A stretch of 64,000 nt of DNA. Origin: Plutella xylostella. Lineage: Eukaryota > Arthropoda > Insecta > Lepidoptera > Plutellidae. Position numbers and translations under genes: made by a program. Position 1 is the first letter of the stretch; every line of letters starts with the position of its first letter. The notes beneath the pieces are model-generated. The model was not told where the DNA came from, ran no database searches, and worked only from the letters and a program-made list of their open reading frames with translations. Of this stretch, positions 45,601 through 55,879 are shown in pieces. Location of the stretch: the NCBI RefSeq assembly GCF_932276165.1, contig NC_063993.1:4102001-4166000 (forward strand), given 5' to 3'.

Positions 45601-48499
45601 TGGCGAAGTATTGCGAAGATGGAAGGAGTACTTTCAGGAGTTACTCAGAGTCGACCAACACGATGGGGTAGAAGCCGAGCTGAACTGCGCAAGGCACACT
45701 CAGAATATAGACTTCGACGCTAGTCCACCTTCCATAGCTGAAATATTAGCTGCGGTCAAGAAGCTCAAGAGTCACAAGGCACCAGGACTCGATAATATTT
45801 CAGCGGAAATGCTCAAAGCCGATCCGCTTGCAACAGTAGGCATTCTGAAACCAGTCCTCGAAAAGATTTGGGAGACAGAGAAGATACCCGAGGAGTGGAA
45901 GAAGGGGGCAATCGTCAAACTCCCAAAGAAGGGCGACCTAAGTGACTGTAGAAACTGGCGAGGGATCACATTACTGCCTATAGTGTCCAAGATACTAAAT
46001 GCCATCATCCTCTACAGAATCCAAAACCGGGTAGATGAACATCTTAGGAGTGAACAGGCAGGATTCCGCAGGGGAAGAAATTGCACGGACCAAATCAACA
46101 CACTCCGCATAATTCTGGAAGCATCAACCGAGTGGCAAAAGGCCCTTTTCCTGACATTTGTGGATTTTGAGAAGGCCTTTGATAGGGTACACCAGTCAGC
46201 GATATGGGATACGCTGAAATATTTTCACGTTCCGAATAAAATGCGAAACCTTATTAAGGAAGCCTACAATGGCTACACTTGCCAAGTAATCCACGAAGGG
46301 AAGCTGAGCGATCCAATAAGCCCCAATATTGGCGTCAAGCAGGGCTGCATGTTATCCCCACTACTCTTCATCATGATTACCGAAGTAATTTTGGATATGA
46401 TGGAGCAGAATGGCAAAGGAGGTTTGGATTGGTCCGATGGAACATCTTTGGAGTATCTCGCTTTTGCGGACGATCTTTGTCTTTTCTCCGAAAATAGCGC
46501 TGATATGCAAAGGAAACTCAATGACCTCGTCCATTTGGGTAACCGAGTGGGCATGCATGTCAACAGAGAAAAGACAAAGTCAATGCGAGTAATGACTGCG
46601 GACCGTACTCCATTTAAAATCAACGGCCAACCAATTGAAGATGTTGACACTTTCACCTACCTGGGAAGCAAAATCACACCAAATGGTGGAACTGACGAGG
46701 ATATCGGCAACCGCATTAACAAAGCCCGTGGAGCTTTTGCCATGTTAAGCCCAGTGTGGAGGTCTTCCGCATTCCGTCTCCAAACCAAGATCCGCCTGTT
46801 CAACGCGTGCGTAAAGACCGTTCTCCTCTACGGTTGCGAAACTTGGAAGAAAACGGTTCAAACCACGAACAAGCTACAGGTTTTCGTAAACAGATGCTTA
46901 CGCAATATCCTAGGGATCCGTTGGTTTGACTTTGTCTCCAACGAGGAACTTTGGCGCAGAACACATCAAAAACCTGTAGCAGAAACCGTAAAAGAACGCA
47001 AATGGAGATGGATAGGACACGTTCTCAGGCGTACTGAAGACGTCCCAAAGGAAGCGCTAACATGGCACCCCGAGGGCGGTAAACGAAGACTCGGCAGACC
47101 GCGAGAGACATGGCAGCGCTCTGTGAACAAGGAAATGGGCCAGGCGGGGATGTCTTGGGCGGATGTCTCTGAGCTGGCCCAAGATCGTAAAGAATGGCGG
47201 CGCTTCACTTCGGCCCTTTGCTCCCCAGCGGAGATTGGGAATAAGTAAGTAAGTAAGTAAGTATGGATTGTGAATGAAATGTTGTGGCATACTATAAAAT
47301 GACACGGCAATATACATTTTGCCTTCGGCATATTACAAAACAGCGAGCGTTTGTAAACTGACGACGCCGTATGTAAACGGCGAGATCTTACAAAATGCCT
47401 GCGACATATGCAATGCATAATGCTTATGGTGTGGTGGAAGACTTCATAATAAAGTTATGGGTACTTAAAATGCTAATGATCATTACTTACCCTAGTTTCT
47501 TGGTCTCCAATAAGACAAACAGCTGTGAGTGATGGACACCATTTCTTGAATTCATTCATCCAATTTGTTAAAGTAGATTTTGGTACAATCACAATATGTG
47601 GGCCTGGTATATTTCTGGAACAAATAAATTCACCTAGATATTCATCTTTATCTACTAAAACACAAACATATCAAATGTATAAGAGTAAATTATACATACT
47701 TGAAATTTTTCATGTAGCCAAGAAGAGATATGGTTTGCAGTGTTTTACCTAAACCCATCTCATCAGCTAGAATTCCATTTATACCATTTTCATATAATGA
47801 GATCATCCAATTCAGACCTCGAACTTGATAATCCCTCATCTCTCCATTTTTGATGTATGGTGGTGAAGCCTCAAAGCGAAAAATGGCTTTAGGCTTGATG
47901 TTATTTTCAGCCAATAATTCTTCATCTTCTTCTTGTTCAGTTTTTCGATGACGGTGACTGAAAAATAGTAATGTTATTGTAATTGTGTAGAAGTAACAGG
48001 ATTCTAATCTACACTATCAGAACTTGGGTCTTTTATAGCATGCAGTACAGGGTGTGTTACCTACATTTTGTCAATAAACTTTCACTGCTATAAAATAGGT
48101 AAGTACAGCACTTACTCGACAGCCGAATCTTCCTTGTTCTTTTTGGGCCTGCCTGCCTTCGCTTTGGGTGGACTAGTACCAGCTTTTGGAGCATTTGTCA
48201 TGAAATGAGAGAAAATCTCAGTTTGTTTTAACAAAAAATCGAAACGCTTTGAACGGTCTGTTTCAATTTTACTCTCGAAGTCGCCTTCTTTTCCTCGTGA
48301 TGATGTGGTGTCGCTAGAAGACCCATTCTGTAAGGGAATCGGAATGTTTTATACATGTTTTCACTGATCTACAACCGTTTTTGTTTGGTATAAATTGAAA
48401 CGTTCAACGGGACACTACAATGGGATCTCATTTCATTGTAAAACTTACAGAATTCTCGCCCACGTCGGCCACATCCATGGCCTCCTCGGTATGCGACAT
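36602..48499 (-). CDS. Iswi: Chromatin-remodelling ATPase ISWI
   Basis: Sixteen coding exons, read from the minus strand: 48449-48499, 48116-48327, 47700-47957, 47491-47614, 42740-43027, 41927-42140, 41502-41773, 40944-41171, 40397-40642, 40120-40225, 39485-39630, 39070-39176, 38537-38670, 38044-38380, 37238-37378 and 36602-36800. They total 3063 nt, 1020 aa (Drosophila ISWI is about 1027), with phases consistent throughout. It is the Snf2-family motor of nuclear nucleosome-sliding complexes (NURF, ACF, CHRAC). Visible motifs: DEMGLGKT (K159 in Walker A), DEAH at about 256-259, GTPLQNN, and STRAGGLGINL with DRAHRIGQ in the C-terminal helicase lobe. HAND, SANT (from GFTNWTKRDF, about 795) and SLIDE (about 908-960) follow, then a Lys-rich tail ending KQKKKKK. 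The start MSHTEEAMDV is at the only suitable ATG before the exon 1 donor. Intron 4 (43028-47490) holds nested transposons. Confidence 0.97.
39725..39850 (+). mobile_element. Dispersed repeat fragment in an Iswi intron
   Basis: ATCCTACTAATATTATAAAG, GCGAAAGTTTGTGAGTATG and ACGTGAAAACGGCTGAACCG occur in this order. The opening resembles the Lep1-like copies (CTAACTAATATTATAAATGC), but the microsatellite is TGTTTGTA-type. It is probably a related Helitron-like or SINE family, truncated here. Confidence 0.55.
43926..47265 (+). mobile_element. Full-length RTE-like LINE
   Basis: A 3340 bp insertion flanked by the direct repeat GATTGTGA at 43918-43925 and 47266-47273. It has a leader of about 395 bp, one long ORF (44321-47248) and a (TAAG)n tail at 47246-47262 in place of poly(A). 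A short tandem tail and single-ORF layout fit RTE-type elements. The exact target duplication and open frame suggest a recent insertion. It lies antisense to Iswi and inside the TIR element 43075-47406. Confidence 0.88.
44321..47248 (+). CDS. LINE endonuclease-reverse transcriptase, intact ORF
   Basis: A 975-codon ORF without frameshift or stop. The N-terminal half is an apurinic-like (EEP) endonuclease with IGCWNVRTMH, ISEARWNGF, VVLMGDLNAKVG, QNQIDHITIS and SDHHLVVGKI. The reverse transcriptase follows: WRGITLLPIVSKILN, AGFRRGRNCTDQI, LTFVDFEKAFDRV, GVKQGCMLSPLLFIM and the catalytic LAFADDLCLF. The C-terminal region includes LYGCETWK and RKWRWIGHVLRR. Together these nick the target and copy the element's RNA during target-primed reverse transcription. 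Such ORFs are often annotated as craniofacial development protein 2-like. The ATG chosen is the first in frame after a GC-rich leader. The ORF may be functional. Clade assignment (RTE versus a neighbouring clade) is from memory. Confidence 0.92.
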   Translation: MKTDTRIGCWNVRTMHRDGKLEEVLREARRFSLDILGISEARWNGFGEETVGDGYSLLYSGKPNEEDKHEYGVALLLNKSAKQCLLNWKPINERILTARFKTRARNVSIIQCYAPTEDTECEKKDQFYLQLDETLREIKRKDIVVLMGDLNAKVGSQNSSLEMIMGKHGVGTMNDNGERFIETCGMHGLVIGGTLFPHKECHKVTWVSPDGRTQNQIDHITISKTWRSSLLDVRNKRGADVGSDHHLVVGKIRLKLAAVHRRVETQPRRYDVAKLQDDETRERFGEAVRENLRNLNFDEEDSLDVMWGKVKEGYLEAGHSILGTTRKTTKPWITAETWQLIDARKEAKSLLHGNTSAAQYRDMERKVKRGVRRDKRKWGDDLARKAEDAAYKGDTRTLYQVIKEITRKPRKPSRPVKDKTGKLLCEPGEVLRRWKEYFQELLRVDQHDGVEAELNCARHTQNIDFDASPPSIAEILAAVKKLKSHKAPGLDNISAEMLKADPLATVGILKPVLEKIWETEKIPEEWKKGAIVKLPKKGDLSDCRNWRGITLLPIVSKILNAIILYRIQNRVDEHLRSEQAGFRRGRNCTDQINTLRIILEASTEWQKALFLTFVDFEKAFDRVHQSAIWDTLKYFHVPNKMRNLIKEAYNGYTCQVIHEGKLSDPISPNIGVKQGCMLSPLLFIMITEVILDMMEQNGKGGLDWSDGTSLEYLAFADDLCLFSENSADMQRKLNDLVHLGNRVGMHVNREKTKSMRVMTADRTPFKINGQPIEDVDTFTYLGSKITPNGGTDEDIGNRINKARGAFAMLSPVWRSSAFRLQTKIRLFNACVKTVLLYGCETWKKTVQTTNKLQVFVNRCLRNILGIRWFDFVSNEELWRRTHQKPVAETVKERKWRWIGHVLRRTEDVPKEALTWHPEGGKRRLGRPRETWQRSVNKEMGQAGMSWADVSELAQDRKEWRRFTSALCSPAEIGNK

Positions 48500-48720
48500 T
48501 GTATTGCAAATGCGAGCCTAAGCGTATCTTGATATTCTTCACACAATAATTAAAAATGTTGTGTTTACGATTACGAAAAATGCACGCCTGGCGCGAAACC
48601 GGAGGACTAAAAGCAATATGGCGGCCGAGCAGCTGTTTTTTAGCTTGGTCTGCGTTTCAAAATCAAATTCTTAACCTTTTAGTATAATCTCAGAATAATA
48701 ACGACCTATTAAACAAAACA
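48500..48720 (-). promoter_or_regulatory. Iswi promoter and 5' UTR
   Basis: CpG-bearing sequence directly upstream of the Iswi ATG. It includes GCGCGAAACCGG (E2F-like) and, on the plus strand, AATATGGCGGCCGAGCAG with the ATGGCGG word typical of housekeeping promoters. No TATA box. The exact start site is not determined. Confidence 0.5.
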
Positions 48721-49066
48721 TGAGTCTCGTTAGAGATAGTACAACCCCCTACTTCTCTCCATCATCACCAGTAGCCAACAGCAGTGATGTAATTTTTCCA
48801 CACAGTCGGCCGGATTTGAGTATTTAGTATCAGTGAGTGTACATTTAAGTATACTTGGTACCTACATCCTGGGACTAGGGTGTTCATCGTGGTCATTATA
48901 CTCCGACTATGGGTGTTCATCTCGAAGGGTAGTATTCTTACTACCCAGCATAGGCTGCACCCATTTTTTCAGTGATGACTTGATGAGTTAAATGTAGTGT
49001 AGTTACTATTTTTGGGGTGTAGTACAGAAACTCGTTGTTGTTCTTAAATAGTGGGTGTTTATTAAT

Positions 49067-51375
49067 TTAAATCTGAATAGCTTCAGTTATTAAATTATTT
49101 AAATACTCTTTTTTTTCTTCATCCGTTTGAAGAGTAGACCAGTCATCCCACCTTATCTGAAAACAAAAACCAATAATTAACTCTGAATCACGTTTATTAT
49201 GTTAAGTTTCTCTTTAGTAGTAACCAGTGAAGTAGGCATGCGGAGAGGGAGATTTTCTATGTAGGTACTAATAAAGTACCTACATATTATAGTGACAAAC
49301 TTCAAAGCTTGTTAGAGCTTTTCTCACCGAGCAGGTTCACTCGTATATGTATTTTTAACTCAAAACTAATTGGTAGACCACCCGTAGATAAAGAAGAAAT
49401 ACAAAAATGGCATCCATTATATGCTGATTGTAATATTTTATATTTATTGCATACCATATTGGCTTTATATCCAATGTGTCGAAGCTCAAATATTTTTTGC
49501 TGCAATGGTCCAGTAGCCCGTCTGCTCTTTTTTAGAAGAGCATTCCTTCCTGCAATCACTAGGACCACCCATGTATCATCAGTGGGTGGCCTTTTTATCA
49601 GACCAAATGGTTTTGGAAATATGTCTTCAACAGAAACTGGCATCCCATCCTTTCCATTGCAAATGATTATATCTGTAACATAAGACAATCGTTAATTATT
49701 TATTCCTAAAAAGTATACTTGTATTGGTCAATTCAAAATTTAAATTACCTCCTCTCTGATGATGTGTTAATACATGGTCTCCCAAGACATATTGATGGCC
49801 TCCTCTGACTTCTCTTAAAACTCTCATTGTGTCTAAGATCATTTTCTCAGTTATATTGTACTGCTTTTTATGTTCCTGATCGGGCATATAATCAGTGTAC
49901 CTTTTGGCCATAACAATAGCTGCTCTATCGGTGAGACAGTTCATGTCTGAATCATTATTAAAGTATATTTTCACTGAATTATGTAAACTAAGAATTTCCC
50001 GCCCATACTCAAAGGGATTTCTTCCATATTGTTTTTCTAAAAACTTGGGATCTAAAACTTTTGAGATAAGGTCTTTTGGGTATATTCCCAAAAGTCCTAA
50101 ATAAGAGACACAACAACCATAACACCGGGGATACTTGTCTATTTGGGCTTGCTTCCGGGGGTTCTTCAACTCTTCAGTAATAATTTCAAATAAACATGTA
50201 TCTGTTTTTGGTTTGTAACTAAACAGTCCATAAGTTAATACCAAGCGTTCAATATCTTTTAATCTGGCATCTTCTATAGAAGAAATCAATTTTCTGGCAA
50301 TGGCATCAAGACAACTCTCATGGACAGTTAATGTAGGGGTCCCCACCAGCGCAATGTGAACACAACACATGAGAGACAATCTTGGCACTTCAGCCTCTAG
50401 TACTCCGAGCAATCTGTACAATGGATCATCATTTGCCATAATTCTGAGAGAAAATCTAATAAGCTTCAGCAGAGCAGCCAGTGATATCTCATGGATTTCT
50501 TTAGAACTTTCAATTATTTTCTCAAGAATTTTACTTATTAACTCCATACTTCTGATTGGTGTCTTGCTTTTAAAGAAACCCAGTGCTATAACTGCTAAGT
50601 CATCAACAGTTAATAAAGATATGTTTTGTGCCAGTTGGATTTCCAGATTGTGCATATCGTAAGGGGGATTCCTGAGTGCTCCCACATAGAAAAATGTTGG
50701 CACAAGTTGTTCTGGTGTCAAACGTTTAGCTTTGGTAGCAAGTTTATTCAATACCTTTTGTGAATAATCAGTAGCCTTTATTATTTTCAACATATAGAAC
50801 AAGGAAAGATAAGACAGTATCTTGTCTGTAGACCACTCGGTGTGTCGTTTGAGGCACTCGTCGTCCAGCGCCGCCCACACCTCTATGTAGTTCCTGCTCC
50901 TCGGGGATGGTGTTTCAGGCCATCTTTTTAAGGCATAAAATAGTGATTTCAATTCATCATCACTGGCAAACTTAATATTGTCAGTTAGAACATCAATATG
51001 GTTATCAAACATTTTATTTGATATACACATATTATGCTCGGAGCAGTATGCACCAATTTTGGAAAACATTTGAAAGATCTCTTGAGGTGTTTTATTTTTA
51101 AGGTTATCTTGCATTATTCTATCAAACTCAGCTTGGCTTACTTTATCGCTTGCTTTGTCTAATGCAAATTGATTGGCATATCCTTTATTTGTCATTATGT
51201 TGTACGCGTAACCGTTTTCATTTTCTATATACAATTTATTAAACAAAACTTGATTGGAAAATATACTTCTACTACAGGGATATTGTAAACATTTTATTGA
51301 ACTACTAATTACATTCATACGATATTTATTCTTAGAATATGATAAATTACGTAAAACTTTAGCAAAACGATGCAT
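49067..51375 (-). CDS. Mitochondrial FAST kinase-domain protein with RAP domain
   Basis: Three exons on the minus strand: 49749-51375, 49455-49672 and 49067-49156, joined in phase to give 644 aa. FASTKD proteins act in mitochondrial RNA processing and stability. The N-terminus (MHRFAKVLRNLSYSKNK...) is Arg/Lys/Ser-rich with no acidic residue for over 40 positions, as in mitochondrial targeting peptides. The middle is the helical-repeat FAST_1/FAST_2 region (for example WSTDKILSYLSLFYMLKII and LAVIALGFFKSK). The C-terminal RAP domain, about 575-640, has WVVLVIAGRNALL, IFELRHIGYKANM and, across the last junction, IRWDDWSTL. The stop is at 49067-49069, with AATAAA just downstream (TTTATT at 49058-49063 on plus). 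It lies about 570 bp upstream of Iswi in tandem. Which paralogue (FASTKD4/TBRG4-like is a guess) is unsettled. Confidence 0.88.
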
Positions 51376-52276
51376 TTTTGTAAAATCTATTTTTCTTTTT
51401 ATTCACAATTTTCTTCTTTATTTTAATTTGATAGTTTTATAGGTTATGTTATGTTTTTGTGACATTTCACTGACAGGTGACAAAATAAAAGTAGTGTCTG
51501 TGGCTCTGAGTACAGAATAAAAAAACTGGATTGTGTTCCAAAACATATTTTTAAGTTTGTACAATGCTACCACCCCACTTGGCTGTTCGTATTTGCGTAT
51601 TTACCAAAGTGCCATGACATGTATACAAAATGTATGTGAAGATTGTGAAGCATATAAAAGTAGTATGTTCCTTGGTGGTCAGTATCATGTCAGTATTTCT
51701 ATATAAATGATACTTAGATATCATAGAACATTGCGGACTCGGGTGTCTCTGCCTAGTTGGGAGTCGGACGGCCGTGTGTGAGATGTCCCCACATATGATC
51801 GGCATGCGTACGTACCGACGCATCCGTTTCCGTCCGATGCCGGGACAGCTGGTCACTGGATGAGGTTTCCATAAAATTAAAATGGTTTTATGGCGATTTC
51901 AAAATAGACGGGCGGATTTTGGACATTTATTAATAAAATATTTGTTTAATTGATGTAATTTTTTTATTAATTGTTTAACCAAGATGAATTTAATACATTC
52001 TATAAGCAGCATCTGATTATTTCCACTGTGTACCTTAAAGAGGGATTATATATTGAATTATTTATTTAATAAGTTACTTACCTAATATTAAGTATGTAAC
52101 TATGTACGTACTTACTTAGTATATCTAGATTTTTATTTCACGATTTTCCGACAATCCCTAGAGTCACCCAATGCTTAGGTACTAAGTATTTGAATTTTAA
52201 TTATTTCTCCGTATCTCTGTGGTAAAATTACAAAATCTACAAACCTGTACAAAACAACAAACGAAACGACACTAAC
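51376..52276. other. Intergenic; possible last exon near 51757-51850
   Basis: On the minus strand an acceptor-like GTGACCAG near 51850 is followed by about 31 open codons (LSRHRTETDASVRTH...) to a stop near 51757, in the phase needed by the gene at 52277-55010. CpG content is locally raised. This is only a weak candidate for that gene's terminal exon. Confidence 0.25.
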
Positions 52277-55010
52277 CGTGGTCATGAGGGACGTGTAAGT
52301 CACGTTAGATGTGGGCTCCCCGCTATAGGTGCACGAGTAGCACTCGTTGGACAGGCTCCTGTTCAGAGAAACCTTCCCATCCTCAGAGGTGTCAGAGAAA
52401 CTTAGCAACTGGTTCTTGTACAGGAACTCTAGGTTCCCGAGGCCCGGCAAAGCGACAGGCGTGAACAAATCGTCGTCTGCCACCCTCTTTGAACCCAAAT
52501 ACAAATATTTGTCCAGCCACCGGCCTGTCTGAAATTGAGTAAAATTTTTCAATCAATTTCATGTGGCTAGGCTACCTAATGCCTACCCTATGCCACAGGT
52601 CCACTGCCCGATATACCTAATCCAAATATCTTGTACCAAGCAGCGCCACAAAACAAATGTGATTGCTCGGTCCTGCTCACCTAGGCACTGATGTGTTTCT
52701 GCCTCAGACCTCGTTACACCCAGTTAGAATTATGTTCAACGCTCACTCTATTTTCATATAAAAGCATTTTCAGTTCATATTGATTCTTGAGTTGTATTGA
52801 AGGTAGGTATTTATTTATTTATTTATTTCAATAACTTAGACCCTTACAGCTAAACCAATTCGATAGACAAGTTTACAATAAAAATATAACACTAAAACAG
52901 AAATTAAGTACTTAATAAAGTACTTAGTACGTATCTTCAAGGAAGGCTGCTATTAACCTATCTGACCTACAAAGGGGATATGTACAAAGGTTTAAGGGGA
53001 TATGTACAAAGGTTCCACTCGAGAGAGCCACGTACAGGAACTTCACCCCCTATGAGAATAGAATAGAAAAGAACCTACCTGAACAGTCTACAATGTTAGT
53101 ATCAAACCTTTTTACATTCTTCATGTGTCTCAGTGCTGTACTTGGCCGAATCCTTGTCCGGTTCACATGGGGTCATTCCAGAATCACTTTCCTTGTAAGG
53201 CCATAACCTGGAAGAACTATTCAGTTCTCCAACATGCAAACACCACAGTTTCCAGAATATCTAAAAAAACACGTAGAATGGTACCTATCTAGCTGTTAAG
53301 TCCGTTAAAAAATCACACTCATGATGAGGCAGTTTTTGTCATAAGGAAGTAATCTAACCTTTCGTTTTTCAATAGCTCCAAGTTCGAAATAGCGGCATTT
53401 GTTATTGATGAATTTAGCTTTCAGAGACTGTCTAGATGTAAACTTGAAGATGCTCAAATTGACTGAGTCTAACGGGCACATTGAGTTTAACTCTACTTCC
53501 ATGTTTTCAGTTAGTGACGTGATTTCCCACTTTCCCATTTGGTGGTGGCTCCATGCTTGGTTTGGCCGGCCCCAATGGCCGCTTTTGAATATCTTGGCGC
53601 ATGCGATTACTAATTTGGTTGGAGTTAGCCCTGTTGATTATAAAATTTATTGTAGGAGCTAGAAAAGTTACCTACAAGTTTACGATTAGGCCCAGGTAGG
53701 TAGGGGAACCCGGGGTAAGATGGGGTCGCGGGGTAAGACGGGACCCCCCACATATATGCAAAACTATACATCTTAGGAATCTGAATAATGAGCCAATAGA
53801 AAGGCTTAAATGATTAACCTTTAGTGCGCCAGTGACAGCAGGTGTGAGCGCGTGCGTTTTTTGTGTAAGCTCATTTGTTTGTTTTTGCGTAGTGTCCTTG
53901 TTATTTTTGACCGGTAGAAACAACGTCACAACACAGTAATTAAAACAGTGGCAGTTTTGATAATTGTGTCTTTTTATTTAAGGTTCGGTACGCTTTGTTT
54001 AAATATGTGCAAAATCACTTTAACATTGAAAATATTTTTTTATGAATAATTTTTGTAAAAAATATAACATGGGGCAAGACGGGGTATTTTTGGAGGGGCA
54101 AGATAGGGTACGGATCTAGCTTGGTAAAGTTTTTTTTTTCTTCAACCCGACATTTCACATTGTAGAAGGGCTCTAAAAGGGCTACAGGGAAGTTGGCTAA
54201 AAAGACAAAGCAGATACTGCCTACGAAGAAGAACAACAACGAAGATGACTGTGTCTTCCTCTACTTGAGGATATCAACAGTCCTACTACAAATTTAAGGA
54301 AAAGTGGGTCGGATTTCAAAGGTGCAGGCGTTGGGCTCACACTGCAGGTGCTGGTGTTGACGATAAAATCACAGAAGAAGTGTTGTTTCTCTGTTTTGTG
54401 CTCCACATAGTATACTTACCACATCTTACCCCGTACATGGAGCAAGATGGTTTATTTCCCATTTTTTAAAATAAGTCAATTGTAATGATTACTTTTTTGG
54501 CAAAAGCTGTGCCAAAGTGTTCGTCATTAAGTTCCTAATGAGCCATAAATAATTGATAACGTTGTGGTTATAAATACCTGTTGTTTTTTTAATTTTCCCT
54601 TAGCGACCCCGTCTTACCCCGGGTTCCCCTACATCTATTTACTTAAACTAGATATTTCCATATAAGTAACCTAATATGTAGGTAATTGGGCTCTATTCTA
54701 TCGTTTTGACCAGGCAACATTCTAAAATAGGGTTACGTTTTATCAAAATCTTTATGAACCAACTTAAATCCATTTTAACTACTGTAGGTAAATACACTGA
54801 TAAAAAGGCAGCTACTGCTAGCGGTTTACCTATTTGATTTGCATTTTATCTTAGTGGGTTGATCCATGTTTAACCTTACCGACTATCACAGGTTGCAGGG
54901 GCTTCCCCATTCGTGTCGTCTCATTAAAATAACTCTCAATAAGTATCGTGTCGTACAAATCATCATATTCGTTTGAAAGTAACTGTCTCATTATCCCGTA
55001 CGGCATATTA
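52277..55010 (-). CDS. Unrecognised multi-exon gene (partial)
   Basis: Exons on the minus strand: 54880-55010, about 53314-53609 (donor uncertain), 53108-53207 and 52277-52528. Phases agree at the junctions that can be judged. The first exon has MPYGIMRQLLSNEYDDLYDT. The second has GHWGRPNQAWSHHQMGKWEI. The third has LWPYKESDSGMTPCEPDK. The fourth has TGRWLDKYLYLGSKRVADDD and, later, NECYSCTYSGEPTSN. Several N-x-S/T sites and spaced cysteines suggest a secreted or membrane ectodomain. I do not recognise the family. Start and end are not seen: exon 4 ends at a good donor (ACG|GTTAGT), so the hydrophobic reading beyond it, to 52175, is probably intronic. A pogo-like remnant sits in the first intron shown. 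Confidence 0.55.
53703..54629. mobile_element. Pogo/Tc1-type element remnant, 927 bp
   Basis: Ends GGGGAACCCGGGGTAAGATG and, inverted, CGTCTTACCCCGGGTTCCCC, flanked by TA on both sides (53701-53702 and 54630-54631). GGGGCAAGACGGGGT-type words recur inside. On the plus strand near 54298-54350 the frame reads KEKWVGFQRCRRWAH. This resembles the zinc-binding CxxCxxWAH segment at the end of pogo/Tigger-like transposases. The remainder of the transposase is deleted. Confidence 0.75.
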
Positions 55011-55879
55011 CTAAGAAAATAAAATATTATTCGCAATAATTTTAGTATGCATTTGGCATTTTCATGGCATTTGTAAATGTTGAAGTTTTTGATAGGAATA
55101 TGGAACTTTCGCGCAAGCTGTTATTCTGAGAAATCGAAGGAAACTCGGATTCAGATTCACATTCATTAATACTCAATGCTTTTAACTTTATGAGATCCTT
55201 ATTTATAAGGGTTGTGGTCTCGTGGTGGAAGGATTTACCTAAGTATAGCTAGTCAGATAAGAGTCAGTAGCTCCCACACAGAGAAAACCCTACGTGATGC
55301 GCTTTCAGGGTTAGCTGGTGTTTCTGACGCACATGAATAGAACCCTATTGTGTTGTGACAAATTTCCACCACGCTCGGCTCGACTAAATCGGGTTGGAGG
55401 ACTTCCTACATCGCAATAGAATCGTAAATTTATTTTTTTCTCAGTTGCGAAAGTCCAAGCGAGACTAAAGGGGGTCTGTGGTGTTGTTGGTATATTTTAG
55501 TGATTTTAGTTGAATTCGGAGATCTAGGGTGTATACTTTTATCTCTTTTCCTCGGGGAATATTATCGGCTATTACGTTCGTCTCTAACAATAAGTAATTT
55601 ATAGTTAGGTACAAACTGATACTGACATACCTATTGTGTTATATGATGTTAATTGTTTATTTTATGGTGATTACTTCTTCTCACACTTTCACCTACGGAA
55701 GTGACGATTACCATCCGATTATCATATTTAACTCACACTTCCTATTTCTATCTTATACGTACACAGCTGTCAGTTAGGTACCGTATTACCTCATTACAAC
55801 TTTATTATCTGACCATTGAATCGGGCGATAGTTACTATGACTATAGGTAAAAGCAATAAATAAGCACAAAGGAGTATTT
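55011..55879. other. Intergenic, no gene seen
   Basis: No supported exon. Upstream exons or the promoter of the 52277-55010 gene may lie here but were not recognised. Confidence 0.35.

Larger units (their letters stand above)
43075..47406. mobile_element. TIR DNA element in Iswi intron 4
   Basis: Inverted arms of about 87 bp. The left arm (43075-43161) starts TGTCGCAGGCATTTTGTAAG; the right arm (47320-47406) ends CTTACAAAATGCCTGCGACA. Only a few mismatches separate them. It is flanked by TATG at 43071-43074 and 47407-47410, a likely 4 bp duplication. The intact element would be about 1 kb. The rest is the RTE insertion 43926-47265. No transposase seen. The left arm begins 47 bp upstream of the exon 5 acceptor (exon 5 starts at 43027). 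Confidence 0.85.

Noticed and set aside
49309..49683. 124-codon plus-strand ORF
   Set aside because: It is the antisense shadow of the RAP-domain exon of the FASTKD gene.
52175..52276. Hydrophobic segment resembling a transmembrane helix (VSVVSFVVLYRFVDFV)
   Set aside because: It follows a good splice donor (ACG|GTTAGT), so it is more likely intronic than the true C-terminus, although intron retention cannot be excluded.
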